Assembly (NCBI GenBank): GCA_032718475.1 | Contig: JAUCBJ010003262.1 | Coordinates: forward strand, 1 to 54,160 | DNA from: Nemertoderma westbladi | Taxonomy: Eukaryota > Xenacoelomorpha > Nemertodermatida > Nemertodermatidae | Length of the DNA: 54,160 nt | Reading direction: 5' to 3' | Shown here: positions 23,572-33,679 of the stretch, piece by piece | Position numbering within the stretch: the first letter of the stretch is position 1 | Layout: each line of letters opens with the position of its first letter | Translations under genes and position numbers: made by a program | The notes under the pieces: generated by a model | The model's input: the letters and a program-made list of their open reading frames with translations, nothing else | Told to the model about the DNA's origin: nothing | Database searches by the model: none

Positions 23572-23877
23572 TTATGGTTCCGACTCCGCTGGGCAGGATA
23601 TATAGTCGACATAGTCCGTATTATGTAAATCGATAGGATGACCAGTAGTTAAGAAGCCCATATACGTACCATTACGCTGCGTATATCGAGCAGCGAATTT
23701 TCTATAGTCCAACTCACGCGTGAGCTGCTCTTGGGACATTGGCGGTTCGATATAACGACCATCGTCCTCCGCAGCAGTTGGACTAACGTCGCCGCGTATT
23801 AAGCTATCAACAAACGCTTGTAAAAGTAGAGTATATCGCTCCCCGATACCAAGACCATCTTCTATCAACTCCGTCAT
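23572..23877 (-). CDS. element 1 small acidic ORF (101 aa from first ATG), function unknown
   Basis: The frame is open further upstream to 23955 but the first ATG is at 23877 (MTELIEDGLGIGERY...). The N-terminal half is acidic and leucine-rich and could be helical. No zinc knuckle, transmembrane segment or enzyme motif is visible. It lies on the coding strand of element 1, 1.65 kb after the Gag-Pro stop. It could be an accessory gene, a remnant of a longer one, or chance. Confidence 0.35.
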   Translation of the reverse strand: MTELIEDGLGIGERYTLLLQAFVDSLIRGDVSPTAAEDDGRYIEPPMSQEQLTRELDYRKFAARYTQRNGTYMGFLTTGHPIDLHNTDYVDYISCPAESEP

Positions 23878-24713
23878 ATCTGCTATATATGAGTTTATCC
23901 ATATTATAATGAGTTTATATTTAGGCGAGCGGGCGTCGCTGCCTACCCCAATCAACCCCCGGACAGTACGAGATCCTCAGCGCCGATGTGTCGTCGCCGC
24001 TGTACTTTCGCCAACGACGTAGCCGCACAACGACAACGACAACCGGCACAAGTCACTCAACTGTCCGTCCCAAAGGCTTAGATGTACTTCAGGTTTTCCT
24101 TGGAGAGTTAGGTTACTTTTACGATTGCGACTAGCTACTGTAAACACACCTTAGCAGTAACATTCACCTATAAACTCACAAATACCACACAACTGGTCAC
24201 AACTACGCACATTCGGGCCATTTGTCCGTTAGTCAATGCCTTCCAGAATGTCACTGTATTATTATGTATCCTTGGATACTAGTAGTGCGCTATTTATTCC
24301 CTATGCTATTCAATGGGACAAGCTTTCTATTGTTCGTTTAACTCAATTCTAATTCTAGCGTGGTTGTTGCTATGGTGACATTATGCAAAGCTAGCGGTAG
24401 AATTAGGGTAATTCCAATGCATACAGATCTGGGATGTTATTTAATAGTATTCTTTAATAGTCAATGTTCGGTTTTATACATGACTTTATGAATTTTATCG
24501 GCTATTGACTATGTTTGGGAGACTTTCGCACACTCATAGGCATAATAAGATAAATCTCCGCTCCCTTGATCTATTAATTAATGGAATTTTGGGAATGTTA
24601 TAAATTGCGTAAAAATGGCAATTTATTAAATTCATTAAAAGGCATGAATTTAAATTTATTCCCTGAAATTTTATTATTTGATAATTAAATGGACATATTT
24701 TGATTCTAGAATA

Positions 24714-25075
24714 TGTCTGGGGACACAAGATCCTTAATTCTATGACAATTGTCTTTTTAAGAATATCGGTAAATGCTACGATATCTTAATTGACTAGAAT
24801 TGCTGAAGGATCTGAATTTTACAGATTTTGATTTATTAGATTTGCAAATATTAAATAATTAATATTTGAGATGGGCACCAATTTATTCCAGAACTTGTCT
24901 GGGGACGTTAACCACTGATTCTAAAATTTGTCTTTCAAGTATATCGGTGGGTGCCGCGATATCTTAATCGACTAGAATTACAGATGGTCAAAGGGTTTAA
25001 CAGATTTATTTTGCGTTATACGCTACTGTTAAAGGGACATCACGCTACTATATGTATTATTTAATATACGGTATG
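24714..25075. repeat. diverged tandem duplication (about 180 bp x 2) in element 1
   Basis: TGTCTGGGGAC is followed by an AATTGTCTTT/AATTTGTCTTT block, then ATATCGGT and CGATATCTTAAT(T/C)GACTAGAATT. This series occurs from about 24714 and again about 180 bp later. It is non-coding and lies between the Gag-Pro stop and the small ORFs. Confidence 0.75.
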
Positions 25076-25529
25076 AGAGCAATATCGCACGAAGCAATGT
25101 CAGTGTGAAGAGGCAAGTCGTTTCCAAGGTCTACCCAGAGCTTGGTTTAGCCGAGACACGAGGATCTGAACTTTGCATTCCTAATACTCTGCCTACCAAT
25201 AATACTTAAATATAGTAGTGGCTTTATTGTACTTTAATAAGTACGGACATTTCATCTTACTGTAGTCACGTATTTATAATATGATACGGACAGTAAGGAA
25301 AGAGGAAAAGAATTATTTCTTGCCGTCGCATTAAATATAATATATACGTAATTAAGTAATAAACGCGAATATATATTGCACTAATCTACTAAATAATCGC
25401 TAAAATAACATTCTACTGAATAAAATTAAAGAAAACGATTATAATAAAATTACATAGTAATACATACAGAAATATAAAAATAATAAAATAATATAAAATA
25501 ATAGAGTCACACACCCACTCCATATGTTG

Positions 25530-28500
25530 TTACGTTATGGAGTCCCTAGATGTTTGAAGGATTAGGGAGGTGGTCGTGGGAAGAGAATCTTGCCTTCCAC
25601 AGTTTCCGGAGAGTCCTCCATTCCCTTCCGGTAAACACAAACGACCGACTGGGTGATTGAGTCGCTGCATCCTGAATACAATTCCAGGTTTCCTCTTCGT
25701 CCTGGAATAGTGACGATAGAAACATCGCTCAAAGTATATGACGGCGTCACAAAGCCGATTCCAGGAGCTATAGTGGTCCGTCGCTCTCTGCAGGAGAGGT
25801 GAGAGTCCCTGCGAGACGTCTGATGTTCCAGAGCTCCAATCGCTCTCTCTGATCTTCATGAAGGATCCACTCGCGGTGGGGAGGTCCAGATCCACGGCGT
25901 CGTCCCTGGCAATATGTAATACCGACAGATCTATCCCGGGTTCAAATAACTCCGCTCCACCCGTCCGGGTTTTAGGTTTAACTTTCTCCGCTCCCTTGGC
26001 TGGTCTAATCTCAGTCGGAGTAAGATGGGGAGGCCATTCATCCTCCTTACTCAGGAAGTCGGGTTCACCTAACCGGTCTGTAGTATCTGTCAGTTCTTGA
26101 GGAGTTGCTCCTCTGGAAGCGATGTCAGTTGTATTCATCGTCTTGGGGCAATATCTCCATTGATCTACATTGGAGTTAAGATTGTCATTATCTGAGGAGT
26201 ATGGTGTTCCCTCAGTTGGGTCGTCTCCCTCACTAGTATCATCTTCCCATTCACTCACCTGGCAGACGCGATCTTGAAGCAGTCTTTCTCTGAGCGTTCT
26301 ACGGGAAGGTCCAGTAAGGTACCAACCTACTCTAGTTCTTACCGCATAGGTCTGAAGTGGTTGCGGTTGAGTAGGTCGTTTCTCTAATGTCTCCAGCGCC
26401 TCATGCGCGTTTTGACCGATTAATATTTGTACTCCAGGATAATCGGTGTCGAATCTAGGGATGTTAAGTTGTTGGGCATGATCATCTTCGTCCCAATTAT
26501 AAGGTTCCACTTGGGTGGTAGCGAAGTTCTTTATTGCCACCATTTTTACTGACCTTATACTGTATTCTCCTAGTTTATCCTGTGGAGTGGACAACTCACC
26601 TATATAATAGTCGGCAGCTACAGTAGAATTCCAAACCTGCATGATCCCTGACATGTTTAGCTTGGTTCGGAACTTGGGTTGTCCAGCAAAGATGTCCTCG
26701 GCTAGTTCCCTATCGATGAATGTTCCCGTGCTGCCGGAGTCCAGGAGGGCGTTCACTATATAGCTCTTCTGAGGTCCGTGGACCCGTAACTGGACTACAG
26801 GAAATTCTCGGATTCCTATATTGGAAGTTGGCGCTTTCCAAGATGGTTGTTGATCTGAAGTAGTTAGGGTGAGGTCGCTGTCTGTGTCTTTCTCATAGAT
26901 GAGTGCTCGATACACTGCGGTGGTGTTTATTAAGTAACAGGATTCGTTTTCGTCGGAGAACTCGTCCGTATAGAATCCTTCCATCTCAGATTGATCAGTG
27001 TCGTTCACATCACTGAATTGGACATGTAGTTCGGACTCACTTACCTGACTAGGGCTGTTTCGTTCGAATTCCGTGTGCAACAAGATATGATGTTTTGCGC
27101 CGCACTTTGCACACCTTGCGTCGGAGTAACAGGTTCGCCGTTGGTGTCCTCGTCTGAGGCAATTATAACACAACCGCTTATCCCACATGACTTCACGTCT
27201 ATCCTTTAGTGATTTCCTCAGGAATTTATCACACGCATTTAAACGGTGGGGCCCGTCGCATAGCACACATTTCGGCTTGATGTTACTTACTTTAACCTGT
27301 GCTATGTGGTGCACACTTGTTCTTTCCTCGGGCTTTCTCACCTGAATTCTTTTAGGAGACGTAGGAAGGGTTTTTTGTACCGGTTCCCTTCTGTCATTGG
27401 GTCGGGACTCGGATTTACTTACCTGATCTTTAGGCATTTTATTGACATAATAAGATCTGTCAGTGTCTTTCCCGCTGTCCTCTCCTTGAGAAGTTTGGCT
27501 TTCACCGTCGTCGGCATAACATACTGGTGTTACCCTTCTCCTAGAAACGGGTTTCTCACTTACCTTGTTTTCCAATGTCTTCTCTCTGGACTGCCTTAGG
27601 AGCTGTAATTTCACTTCTCTATCTAAGAATGACATGAGATCAGTCATGGTAGGGTCTCGTCGTTGTTGTTCCATCATATATAACACCTTCTTGTCCCAGC
27701 GTGTACCTACTCCACCCTTGGGCAAAGTAGATGCTAAGGCTCCTACAACCATAGAATTCTGGTATTCATGAGACTTACCTAACCAATCTAGTTGTCTACA
27801 GATCTCCTGAATCTCATCGGAAAACTCTATAATCCCGCTGCTAAGAAACTTTTGGGGCGCCATTAATTTCGCATATAAATACCTAGCTATGTTAGTCCTA
27901 TTACCATACCTGATGTTTAGTGTATCCCAAACTTGTCTTAATCCATCTGGATGTCCAATAAATTTTAACGCCATTGACTTGGGAGATCCTTCCAAGCACT
28001 CGATGAGGTATCTAAGTTTTTCTCCATTAGATAGTACAGAGTTCTGTATGTTATCTTTGTAATATTCATTAAAAGGTAACCATTTCATCTCATCTCCATT
28101 GAACTTGACGATCTCTCCCACCTTTACCGCTTGCCGGGCTTCGGTTCTAGCCATTTGACGCGTAAAACTTTCTTGGGCCATCGTGTTATTTAATATCGAA
28201 TTATCGGTATATAAATTTCTCGGATTATGATCAGTTCTATAGGGAATATCATTATCAACAGGTCTATAATTACCCTTAATAGGGTTCACTATAGGAGTTT
28301 CTATTTCGCTAGCAGTATAGATGCGTGTAGGCTCCACACCTTGCGCATGGGATACTTCAGACCTAACGGGTTGACACATTGTTACAGGGGGTGGTGGTAT
28401 ACCCTTTTGAGTATTTACTAATTTATCGCGTTCTAACGCGATACTTTGCTGCACTTCTTGCAACTCTAGCCTACTTTCCCTTACTGTGCCCTTGAATTGC

Positions 28501-29660
28501 TGGACAGTCTCCTGCATCTGCCCGAGCAGGATATCCATCCCCCGCCGTCCCTCGTCCACCCATTCGACCGCCGAAGCGGGAGTCGCCAACGTTGTAGCGG
28601 GTGGACGATGGACAATGGACGACAAATTATGAATATTTCGCTCGGGACCCAGGACCTGAACTGTCTCTGGGGCAGTTCTACGGGGCACAGGTAGCTTAGT
28701 GCTATGCAGAGGGAATTTAGAGGTAACTTCAGGGAGCACAGGGGTGTCTATCACCGAAGGGGTGATTTCGAGAACAGGCCTAATTATTTCAGGCTCATCT
28801 ACTATAGTAGGGAGTCTTTCTATTTTAATTATTTGGTCTGTGGGTTCTGTACTGCCTAAGTTGGTGCTATTTAGTTGCCTTCTAACAGCTGGAGGCAAAT
28901 CAGGCAATTTCTGACGGTGGAATGTTCTTTTACGTCTGCTTAGACGAGATCTATTTCCTTTGCCTTCAGTATCGGTGGTATCGCCTTCCTCAGATGATGT
29001 ATATCCCTGCCTTTTGGGAGTAGATCGATTCATCATCTGCATATTACTAGCTGTTAACTGTTTATTTATGCAGTCTTGATTCTCCTGAATGTTTTCTAAT
29101 TCTAATAGGGTGGTTTCTTCAGTCGCTCTCCGTTCTGCTTCTGCCACTGCCTCTGCCGCCTTTCTTTCAGCTTCGGCCGCTTTTGCTTCTGCCGCTGCCT
29201 CTGCCGCCTTTGCCTCTGCCGCTGCCTCTGCCGCCTTTGCCTCTGCCGCTGCCGCTTTTGCCTCTGCCGCTGCCTCTGCCGCCTTTGCCTCTGCCGCTGC
29301 CTCTGCCGCTGCCGCTTTTCTTTCTGCTTCTGCAGCTACCACTACTGCTTTCTTTCTGTCTTCTATACGTTTTTTCTTTACTTGTTCTTCTTGGACTCGT
29401 GTCAGGCGGAGTTGTTCATCAAATTTAGCCTGATTCGCAGCCCTCATTTCCACATCGATGGCATCCAACACAAGCTTGGTTCCTTCGCTATTAGGGCTAA
29501 GTCCATCTAACCTTCTTCTCAATTCGTCATCACCTAAAAAACGTTGATAGTCCGACAGATAGATGTCAATGGCATCCCTCTTATGCGGTTTCTCTGCTGT
29601 CACTTCACTCTCGGTTGTATCTAGTAGACTGTCTGACAGGTTCTGCTTTGCGTCAGACAT
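25530..29660 (-). CDS. gag-pro: element 1 Gag-protease polyprotein (BEL/Pao), RT and integrase deleted
   Basis: This 1376-aa ORF starts at an ATG. Residues about 90-185 are an Ala/Glu/Lys-rich helix of the AAEAKAAEAAAEAK type, likely a coiled coil. Residues about 515-650 match the BEL/Pao Gag region called DUF1759 (VKFNGDEMKWLPF...). Zinc knuckles follow at about 800-860: C-x2-C-x3-H-x4-C, then CYNCLRRGHQRRTC (C-x2-C-x4-H-x4-C), then CAKCGAKHH. The aspartic protease active site is LLDSGSTGTFID (about 973). After RTRVGWYLTGPSRR the protein jumps within about 60 residues to WRYCPKTMNTTDIASRG, which in complete BEL/Pao proteins is the end of RNase H. The whole RT and nearly all RNase H are therefore gone with the frame kept. 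It then reads into a pre-integrase-like stretch and ends with no H2C2 or DDE integrase. The product could form particles but cannot copy or integrate DNA. Confidence 0.9.
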   Translation of the reverse strand: MSDAKQNLSDSLLDTTESEVTAEKPHKRDAIDIYLSDYQRFLGDDELRRRLDGLSPNSEGTKLVLDAIDVEMRAANQAKFDEQLRLTRVQEEQVKKKRIEDRKKAVVVAAEAERKAAAAEAAAEAKAAEAAAEAKAAAAEAKAAEAAAEAKAAEAAAEAKAAEAERKAAEAVAEAERRATEETTLLELENIQENQDCINKQLTASNMQMMNRSTPKRQGYTSSEEGDTTDTEGKGNRSRLSRRKRTFHRQKLPDLPPAVRRQLNSTNLGSTEPTDQIIKIERLPTIVDEPEIIRPVLEITPSVIDTPVLPEVTSKFPLHSTKLPVPRRTAPETVQVLGPERNIHNLSSIVHRPPATTLATPASAVEWVDEGRRGMDILLGQMQETVQQFKGTVRESRLELQEVQQSIALERDKLVNTQKGIPPPPVTMCQPVRSEVSHAQGVEPTRIYTASEIETPIVNPIKGNYRPVDNDIPYRTDHNPRNLYTDNSILNNTMAQESFTRQMARTEARQAVKVGEIVKFNGDEMKWLPFNEYYKDNIQNSVLSNGEKLRYLIECLEGSPKSMALKFIGHPDGLRQVWDTLNIRYGNRTNIARYLYAKLMAPQKFLSSGIIEFSDEIQEICRQLDWLGKSHEYQNSMVVGALASTLPKGGVGTRWDKKVLYMMEQQRRDPTMTDLMSFLDREVKLQLLRQSREKTLENKVSEKPVSRRRVTPVCYADDGESQTSQGEDSGKDTDRSYYVNKMPKDQVSKSESRPNDRREPVQKTLPTSPKRIQVRKPEERTSVHHIAQVKVSNIKPKCVLCDGPHRLNACDKFLRKSLKDRREVMWDKRLCYNCLRRGHQRRTCYSDARCAKCGAKHHILLHTEFERNSPSQVSESELHVQFSDVNDTDQSEMEGFYTDEFSDENESCYLINTTAVYRALIYEKDTDSDLTLTTSDQQPSWKAPTSNIGIREFPVVQLRVHGPQKSYIVNALLDSGSTGTFIDRELAEDIFAGQPKFRTKLNMSGIMQVWNSTVAADYYIGELSTPQDKLGEYSIRSVKMVAIKNFATTQVEPYNWDEDDHAQQLNIPRFDTDYPGVQILIGQNAHEALETLEKRPTQPQPLQTYAVRTRVGWYLTGPSRRTLRERLLQDRVCQVSEWEDDTSEGDDPTEGTPYSSDNDNLNSNVDQWRYCPKTMNTTDIASRGATPQELTDTTDRLGEPDFLSKEDEWPPHLTPTEIRPAKGAEKVKPKTRTGGAELFEPGIDLSVLHIARDDAVDLDLPTASGSFMKIRESDWSSGTSDVSQGLSPLLQRATDHYSSWNRLCDAVIYFERCFYRHYSRTKRKPGIVFRMQRLNHPVGRLCLPEGNGGLSGNCGRQDSLPTTTSLILQTSRDSIT

Positions 29661-29744
29661 GCTTATGTGTACAGTTGAAGGTCTACTGCCGTATTACAGT
29701 CTGAGCAAGTCTAGTAACTCAGTATTAACTGCTAGCCCAGTAAT

Positions 29745-30060
29745 TAATTACCGGTACTGCTACTCAGTGTAGCGTGATATATATAATATATTAGAATACC
29801 GGTATGCTTATAGTATATATAACTATTATTACAGACTAGGTTTATCACCGAATACCGGTATAATTTTAGCACAAATATATATAAATATATAATAGGCCTA
29901 TCGTGGATACCGGTATGCAGTTTACACTTATAGTGTATATATATAAGTATAATTACAGACTAGAATTAATTACAGAATACCGGTATGATTTCAACCTAAA
30001 ATTTATAGAAATAAATATAATAAGCCTATTGTAAATACCGGTATGTCAATTATTTTAGAA
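29745..30060. repeat. element 1 leader: recurrent ATACCGGTAT palindromes in a tandem repeat
   Basis: Palindromes TACCGGTA or ATACCGGTAT occur at about 29751, 29794, 29853, 29907, 29977 and 30036, embedded in a repeat of about 125 bp that includes ATTACAGACTAG and AATATAAT(A)AG(G)CCTAT. They lie in the untranslated leader just upstream of the Gag ATG. A role in RNA dimerisation or packaging is inference only. Confidence 0.75.
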
Positions 30061-30977
30061 TAATTGAATTTCTGAACTTTAGGGTTACTTGGTTACTTTA
30101 ACTTACTTTATTACCGTTATTTAAGCAGTAGTCCAACTGATATTGAGACCTAATTGTTATATGGTAGGCCTACTATTTATAAATCGTTAGATTTGATTTA
30201 TAATATATATATACCCGTTTTAATGGGTTTAGTCAATGTTTGAAATAAATGTTATTATTTCTGGGGTAATCACTACACAAAGCGGTACGCTTTCAGTGAA
30301 GTGTTACGTACAGGACACTAAAACAAATGATTCTAATTTACCTAAGTTACTTAATACTACAAATTACGTACAATTCGGGTGAGATTACAATCTCTAAATA
30401 AACACAAAAATTTACAAATACGCAAATACGAATTTCAGGGTAATTTTACAAGAAGTCTACAAACCAGCCTAACAAAGGGTTAGAAAACTGGTTATTACAA
30501 CGGACAGGGTACTACGGTATTTGAAAATAATAAGTAGTAGTAAATACACTGCGTTGTCCAGATAGGAAAATACCACCGCCTGACGACCTATAGCCGTATC
30601 GCTATAGGTTCTACGTTATGTATCACGGAGTGTTCCTACCTAGAAGTTAATAGAGCTAATCGAACGTGCCTATCAACCACTTTACAACACAAATATAATG
30701 CCTACACTAATTACTTTCGGTAAGCACTGTACACTAAACCCTAAATTAGGTACGAGTACTTGTACAACAGATAATCAGTAGTTAAATATACTTGAACAGC
30801 TAAAAGAACCACGGCATCTGCTGGAGTGACCGGTGCACAAAATCACCAGTCTTTACCTACGCCAAGCAGCCCGTGTAGTACCGGGGTTAATTTAACTATA
30901 GCGGTATGTATAACAAACACAATTATTGTAGGAACAAACTTGGGGAATGAATGTTGCGAATAATCGCATAAACTCTG

Positions 30978-31556
30978 AATAATAAATATTACGCTACGCG
31001 TACAAACTACTCAAACAAAATGCAGACCGAACACTGACAGACTACTATCAAGCCTAAACAAACTACGGTATATGCAGACTCCGAAATAATTAGGTAGTAT
31101 GCGTTCTAACCCAGTAGTACGACTTATTCTTTAGTTGGGGGTTTACCTTACAGCATTCGCTGCCCCTACTTCCTAACCGTTCTTTATCGGACAAGTGATC
31201 TACGCACGCTGCAATCCGTTCAGACCCAATAACAGCCAGACAACTATCCAGCCTACAAATTATCTAAATAAATATTATACGCTACCCGTACAGACTTACA
31301 CAAACAAAGTACAGACTCAACGATGGCAGACTACTCTCAAGCCTAAATAAACTACAGGACATGCAGACTCCGAAATGATTAGGGAGTATGCGTTCTAACC
31401 CAGTAGTACGACTTATTCTTTAGTTGGGGGTTTACCTTACAGCATTCGCTGCCCCTACTTCCTAACCGTACTTAATCGGACAGGTGATCTACACACACTG
31501 CAATCCGTTCGGACCTAACAGCAATCAGACAACAGCTCAGCCTACAAATCGTCTGT
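30978..31556. repeat. element 1 leader: 289-bp tandem duplication
   Basis: Two units (about 30978-31266 and 31267-31556) share long identical blocks, for example GACTTATTCTTTAGTTGGGG beginning at 31121 and 31410, and TTACAGCATTCGCTGCCCCT. The copies are about 90% alike by eye. Confidence 0.9.
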
Positions 31557-31714
31557 ACAATCTGATCAGGTTTACACGCCTTCTGTTCAATACTGGCCTA
31601 CAAATAAATAAAACTGACAGAAATAGGCCTAAGTAAAATCCCAATAAAAACCAGGCGTCCCCGATTAATTATTAAGACCTACCGGCATATATAATCAAAT
31701 CGAATAATACTGCT

Positions 31715-31850
31715 GTACTTATACGGAAGTACCGGTTAGGACAGTTAGGCCTACGGACCTACAGAAGTACCGGTTCTGGCAGTTGGACCTACGGGCCTAC
31801 GGCAGTACCGGTTCTGGCAGTTGGGCCTACTGACCTACAGATGGACCGTT
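31715..31850. repeat. element 1 leader: tandem repeat of about 43-45 bp x 3
   Basis: The core GAAGTACCGGTT or GCAGTACCGGTT is followed by CTGGCAGTTGG(G/A)CCTAC and repeats three times just inside the 5' LTR. Again it is centred on ACCGGT. Confidence 0.8.
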
Positions 31851-31918
31851 CAGGTTTACCGGTTGACCGGTACTTTCAACTTTATTGCTTACTGCAATAA
31901 AGAAGCTATATCCGTTAT

Positions 31919-33162
31919 TGTTCGCGCTTTCAGACCTTTGGCAGTTTAACCCGCCAAATTATGATGTCTTCTAGATAATAAATCACTTTTAGCCTATGAC
32001 AAGTATTTAATTCACTACACTAGTCGAAACCAATCTGTGCGCGATCATTCACCCGCTGGATATACCCGGGAGATTGGGTTCGACGGCTTAATCTTATTGC
32101 TATGTAAGCCTAATGTATTATTCGACTGACAGTATTATATAATCTCTGACAATATTATTCACCTTCGGGGAATATTAACAGTTCCATTAGGACGTGGCGC
32201 TCTATCTATATAAACAGAGTTATGACTTAAACTACTCACAACGATATGGCTTAGTTACAATTCACATATATGGCGCATTCTTTAGGAAATGCTTCGTTAT
32301 CAGTCTCACTCATACACAATGCTGCACAATACTGCACACAGATCTGCCGATCTTCACTGATTTTAGTCACATATAAAAGGAACACGGACCGAATCATGTA
32401 GGGTCTATCAAATAACATTAGATTCACTTCAAACCACTCAACATAGGTCGCAATCATTTATCTGTAACCTTTCTCTCTTACCTTCGGTATATCAAGAATA
32501 TTGGGTTTTCGGGGTTATTTGTCGTTATTCCAAATATAATAATTCATCAACCATATTATGAAGAACTGACAGTAAATAGCAATATAACAATATAAAAGTA
32601 TGCACAGTGTTACACAGTATGCAGTGTATGCAGTACTGCAGTATGCAGATAACGGATATATGTCCTTATAATTAAGCCTACTAGTGTAGGGCTAAAGCAG
32701 AAAAGCACAAAATACTCCAAAGCCGTTCTTCCTGGCTTAGAATCACCAACAACACTGAAAAGAATAACTATAAGAATACCAGCTACCCTTATTCCACGAA
32801 GCTCCCGTCCAACACAGAGAAAGAGCAGTGAGATAGGAAAATTCAGTTCAGTAGCTCTGTGATAGGTCAAAATCAAAGCCAACTCAAATCCTATTGGCAG
32901 ATACAGAAAGCAGGGCTATGGGGCAACGTGGCAATATCAGCCGTTAGCCGTCGTCATGGTAGCGACACTGTTTTCAAGAGTATCGAGCTTTTACGTCACG
33001 GAATTACGGATTATGTCCTCTAAAGTACAAATACAGAAGAAATAGCTTTTATGTCCGCTAAAACACCAGTACAGCAAGGACACGGCCTTTTTATGCCTGG
33101 TAAACCAACCACAGAGTACTTTACGGGGATAATAACCGGCTAATTACGCAAAAGCTTTTACA
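31919..33162 (-). repeat. element 1 5' LTR (right), 1244 bp
   Basis: This is the partner of 21270-22513. As the upstream LTR it should hold the promoter for the minus-strand transcript, but no convincing TATA box on that strand was found. Confidence 0.95.
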
Positions 33163-33167
33163 AATAC
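33163..33167. repeat. target-site duplication of element 1, right (AATAC)
   Basis: This matches AATAC at 21265-21269. Confidence 0.9.
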
Positions 33168-33400
33168 GATATTTTTGAGTGTGATATTCGTGATCAGTAT
33201 CCCAGAAAACCCATAATATCTAACCATCAGGTTGATTTGGTGATGACGTTTGATTATCAATTTTGTGCTATTTTTCGTGCCGCGCATTGACACAAATACA
33301 AAAATGCCCTAATCAAAAATGTACGATATATTTCAGTGTTATATTATTGATAAGAATCCCAAAAAAGATATATGGTCATAAATTTGTTCCCTATTTCACC
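33168..33400 (-). repeat. inverted unit of the TGATCAC repeat family
   Basis: Read on the minus strand, GGGATACTGATCACGAATAT matches the core of the repeats at 20810-21264. A GTGCTATTTTTCGTGCC block on the plus strand at about 33266 also resembles that family. The copy is diverged, so boundaries are approximate. Confidence 0.5.
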
Positions 33401-33679
33401 TCCTTATTTGTAAGGCTACCTGTTCGGTTAAAAACGGTTCTGTTGTGCTGACTGCATGACTGCTGTATTGTTACTTCTGTACTTTCGTTGTTCTGTTTTT
33501 GTATTCTAGTATGTAGTGTGCTTGACTTATATATTTCTAGGTCTTATTTCTGTGTTTAGTGCTGCATTTAATTTAGTGCTACTGACGATGACAATGTATT
33601 GATTCGAAACGTTTATACTATGAAACTTAAGATGTATTAGCTGTTTACACTCTTCCTAAAAGGTCTGGTTACTCCCTGG
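33401..33679. other. intergenic DNA with a hammerhead-ribozyme-like core
   Basis: At about 33583-33616 the order CTGACGA, about 17 nt, then CGAAACGTT reproduces the conserved core CUGANGA...GAAA of hammerhead ribozymes, which are frequent in Penelope-like elements. Stem II pairing looks weak (CAAT/ATTG only), so this may be a decayed remnant. No protein-coding part of such an element was found. Confidence 0.3.

Larger units (their letters stand above)
21270..33162 (-). mobile_element. element 1: non-autonomous BEL/Pao LTR retroelement, 11.9 kb
   Basis: The element is complete and bounded by LTRs at 21270-22513 and 31919-33162 and by AATAC target duplications. Coding is on the minus strand, so the right LTR is the 5' LTR. 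Layout from 5' to 3': LTR, a leader of about 2.26 kb with several tandem repeats, a 1376-aa Gag-protease ORF (29660-25530), about 3 kb with two small ORFs, LTR. No RT or integrase is encoded. The two LTRs differ at only two positions that I could find (21538/32187, T versus A; 21690/32339, T versus A), so insertion is recent. No TGG-initiated primer-binding site follows the 5' LTR. Confidence 0.92.

Noticed and set aside
29089-29433. Plus-strand Ala/Ser-rich ORF
   Set aside because: It is the antisense shadow of the Ala/Glu/Lys coiled-coil repeat of the element 1 Gag.
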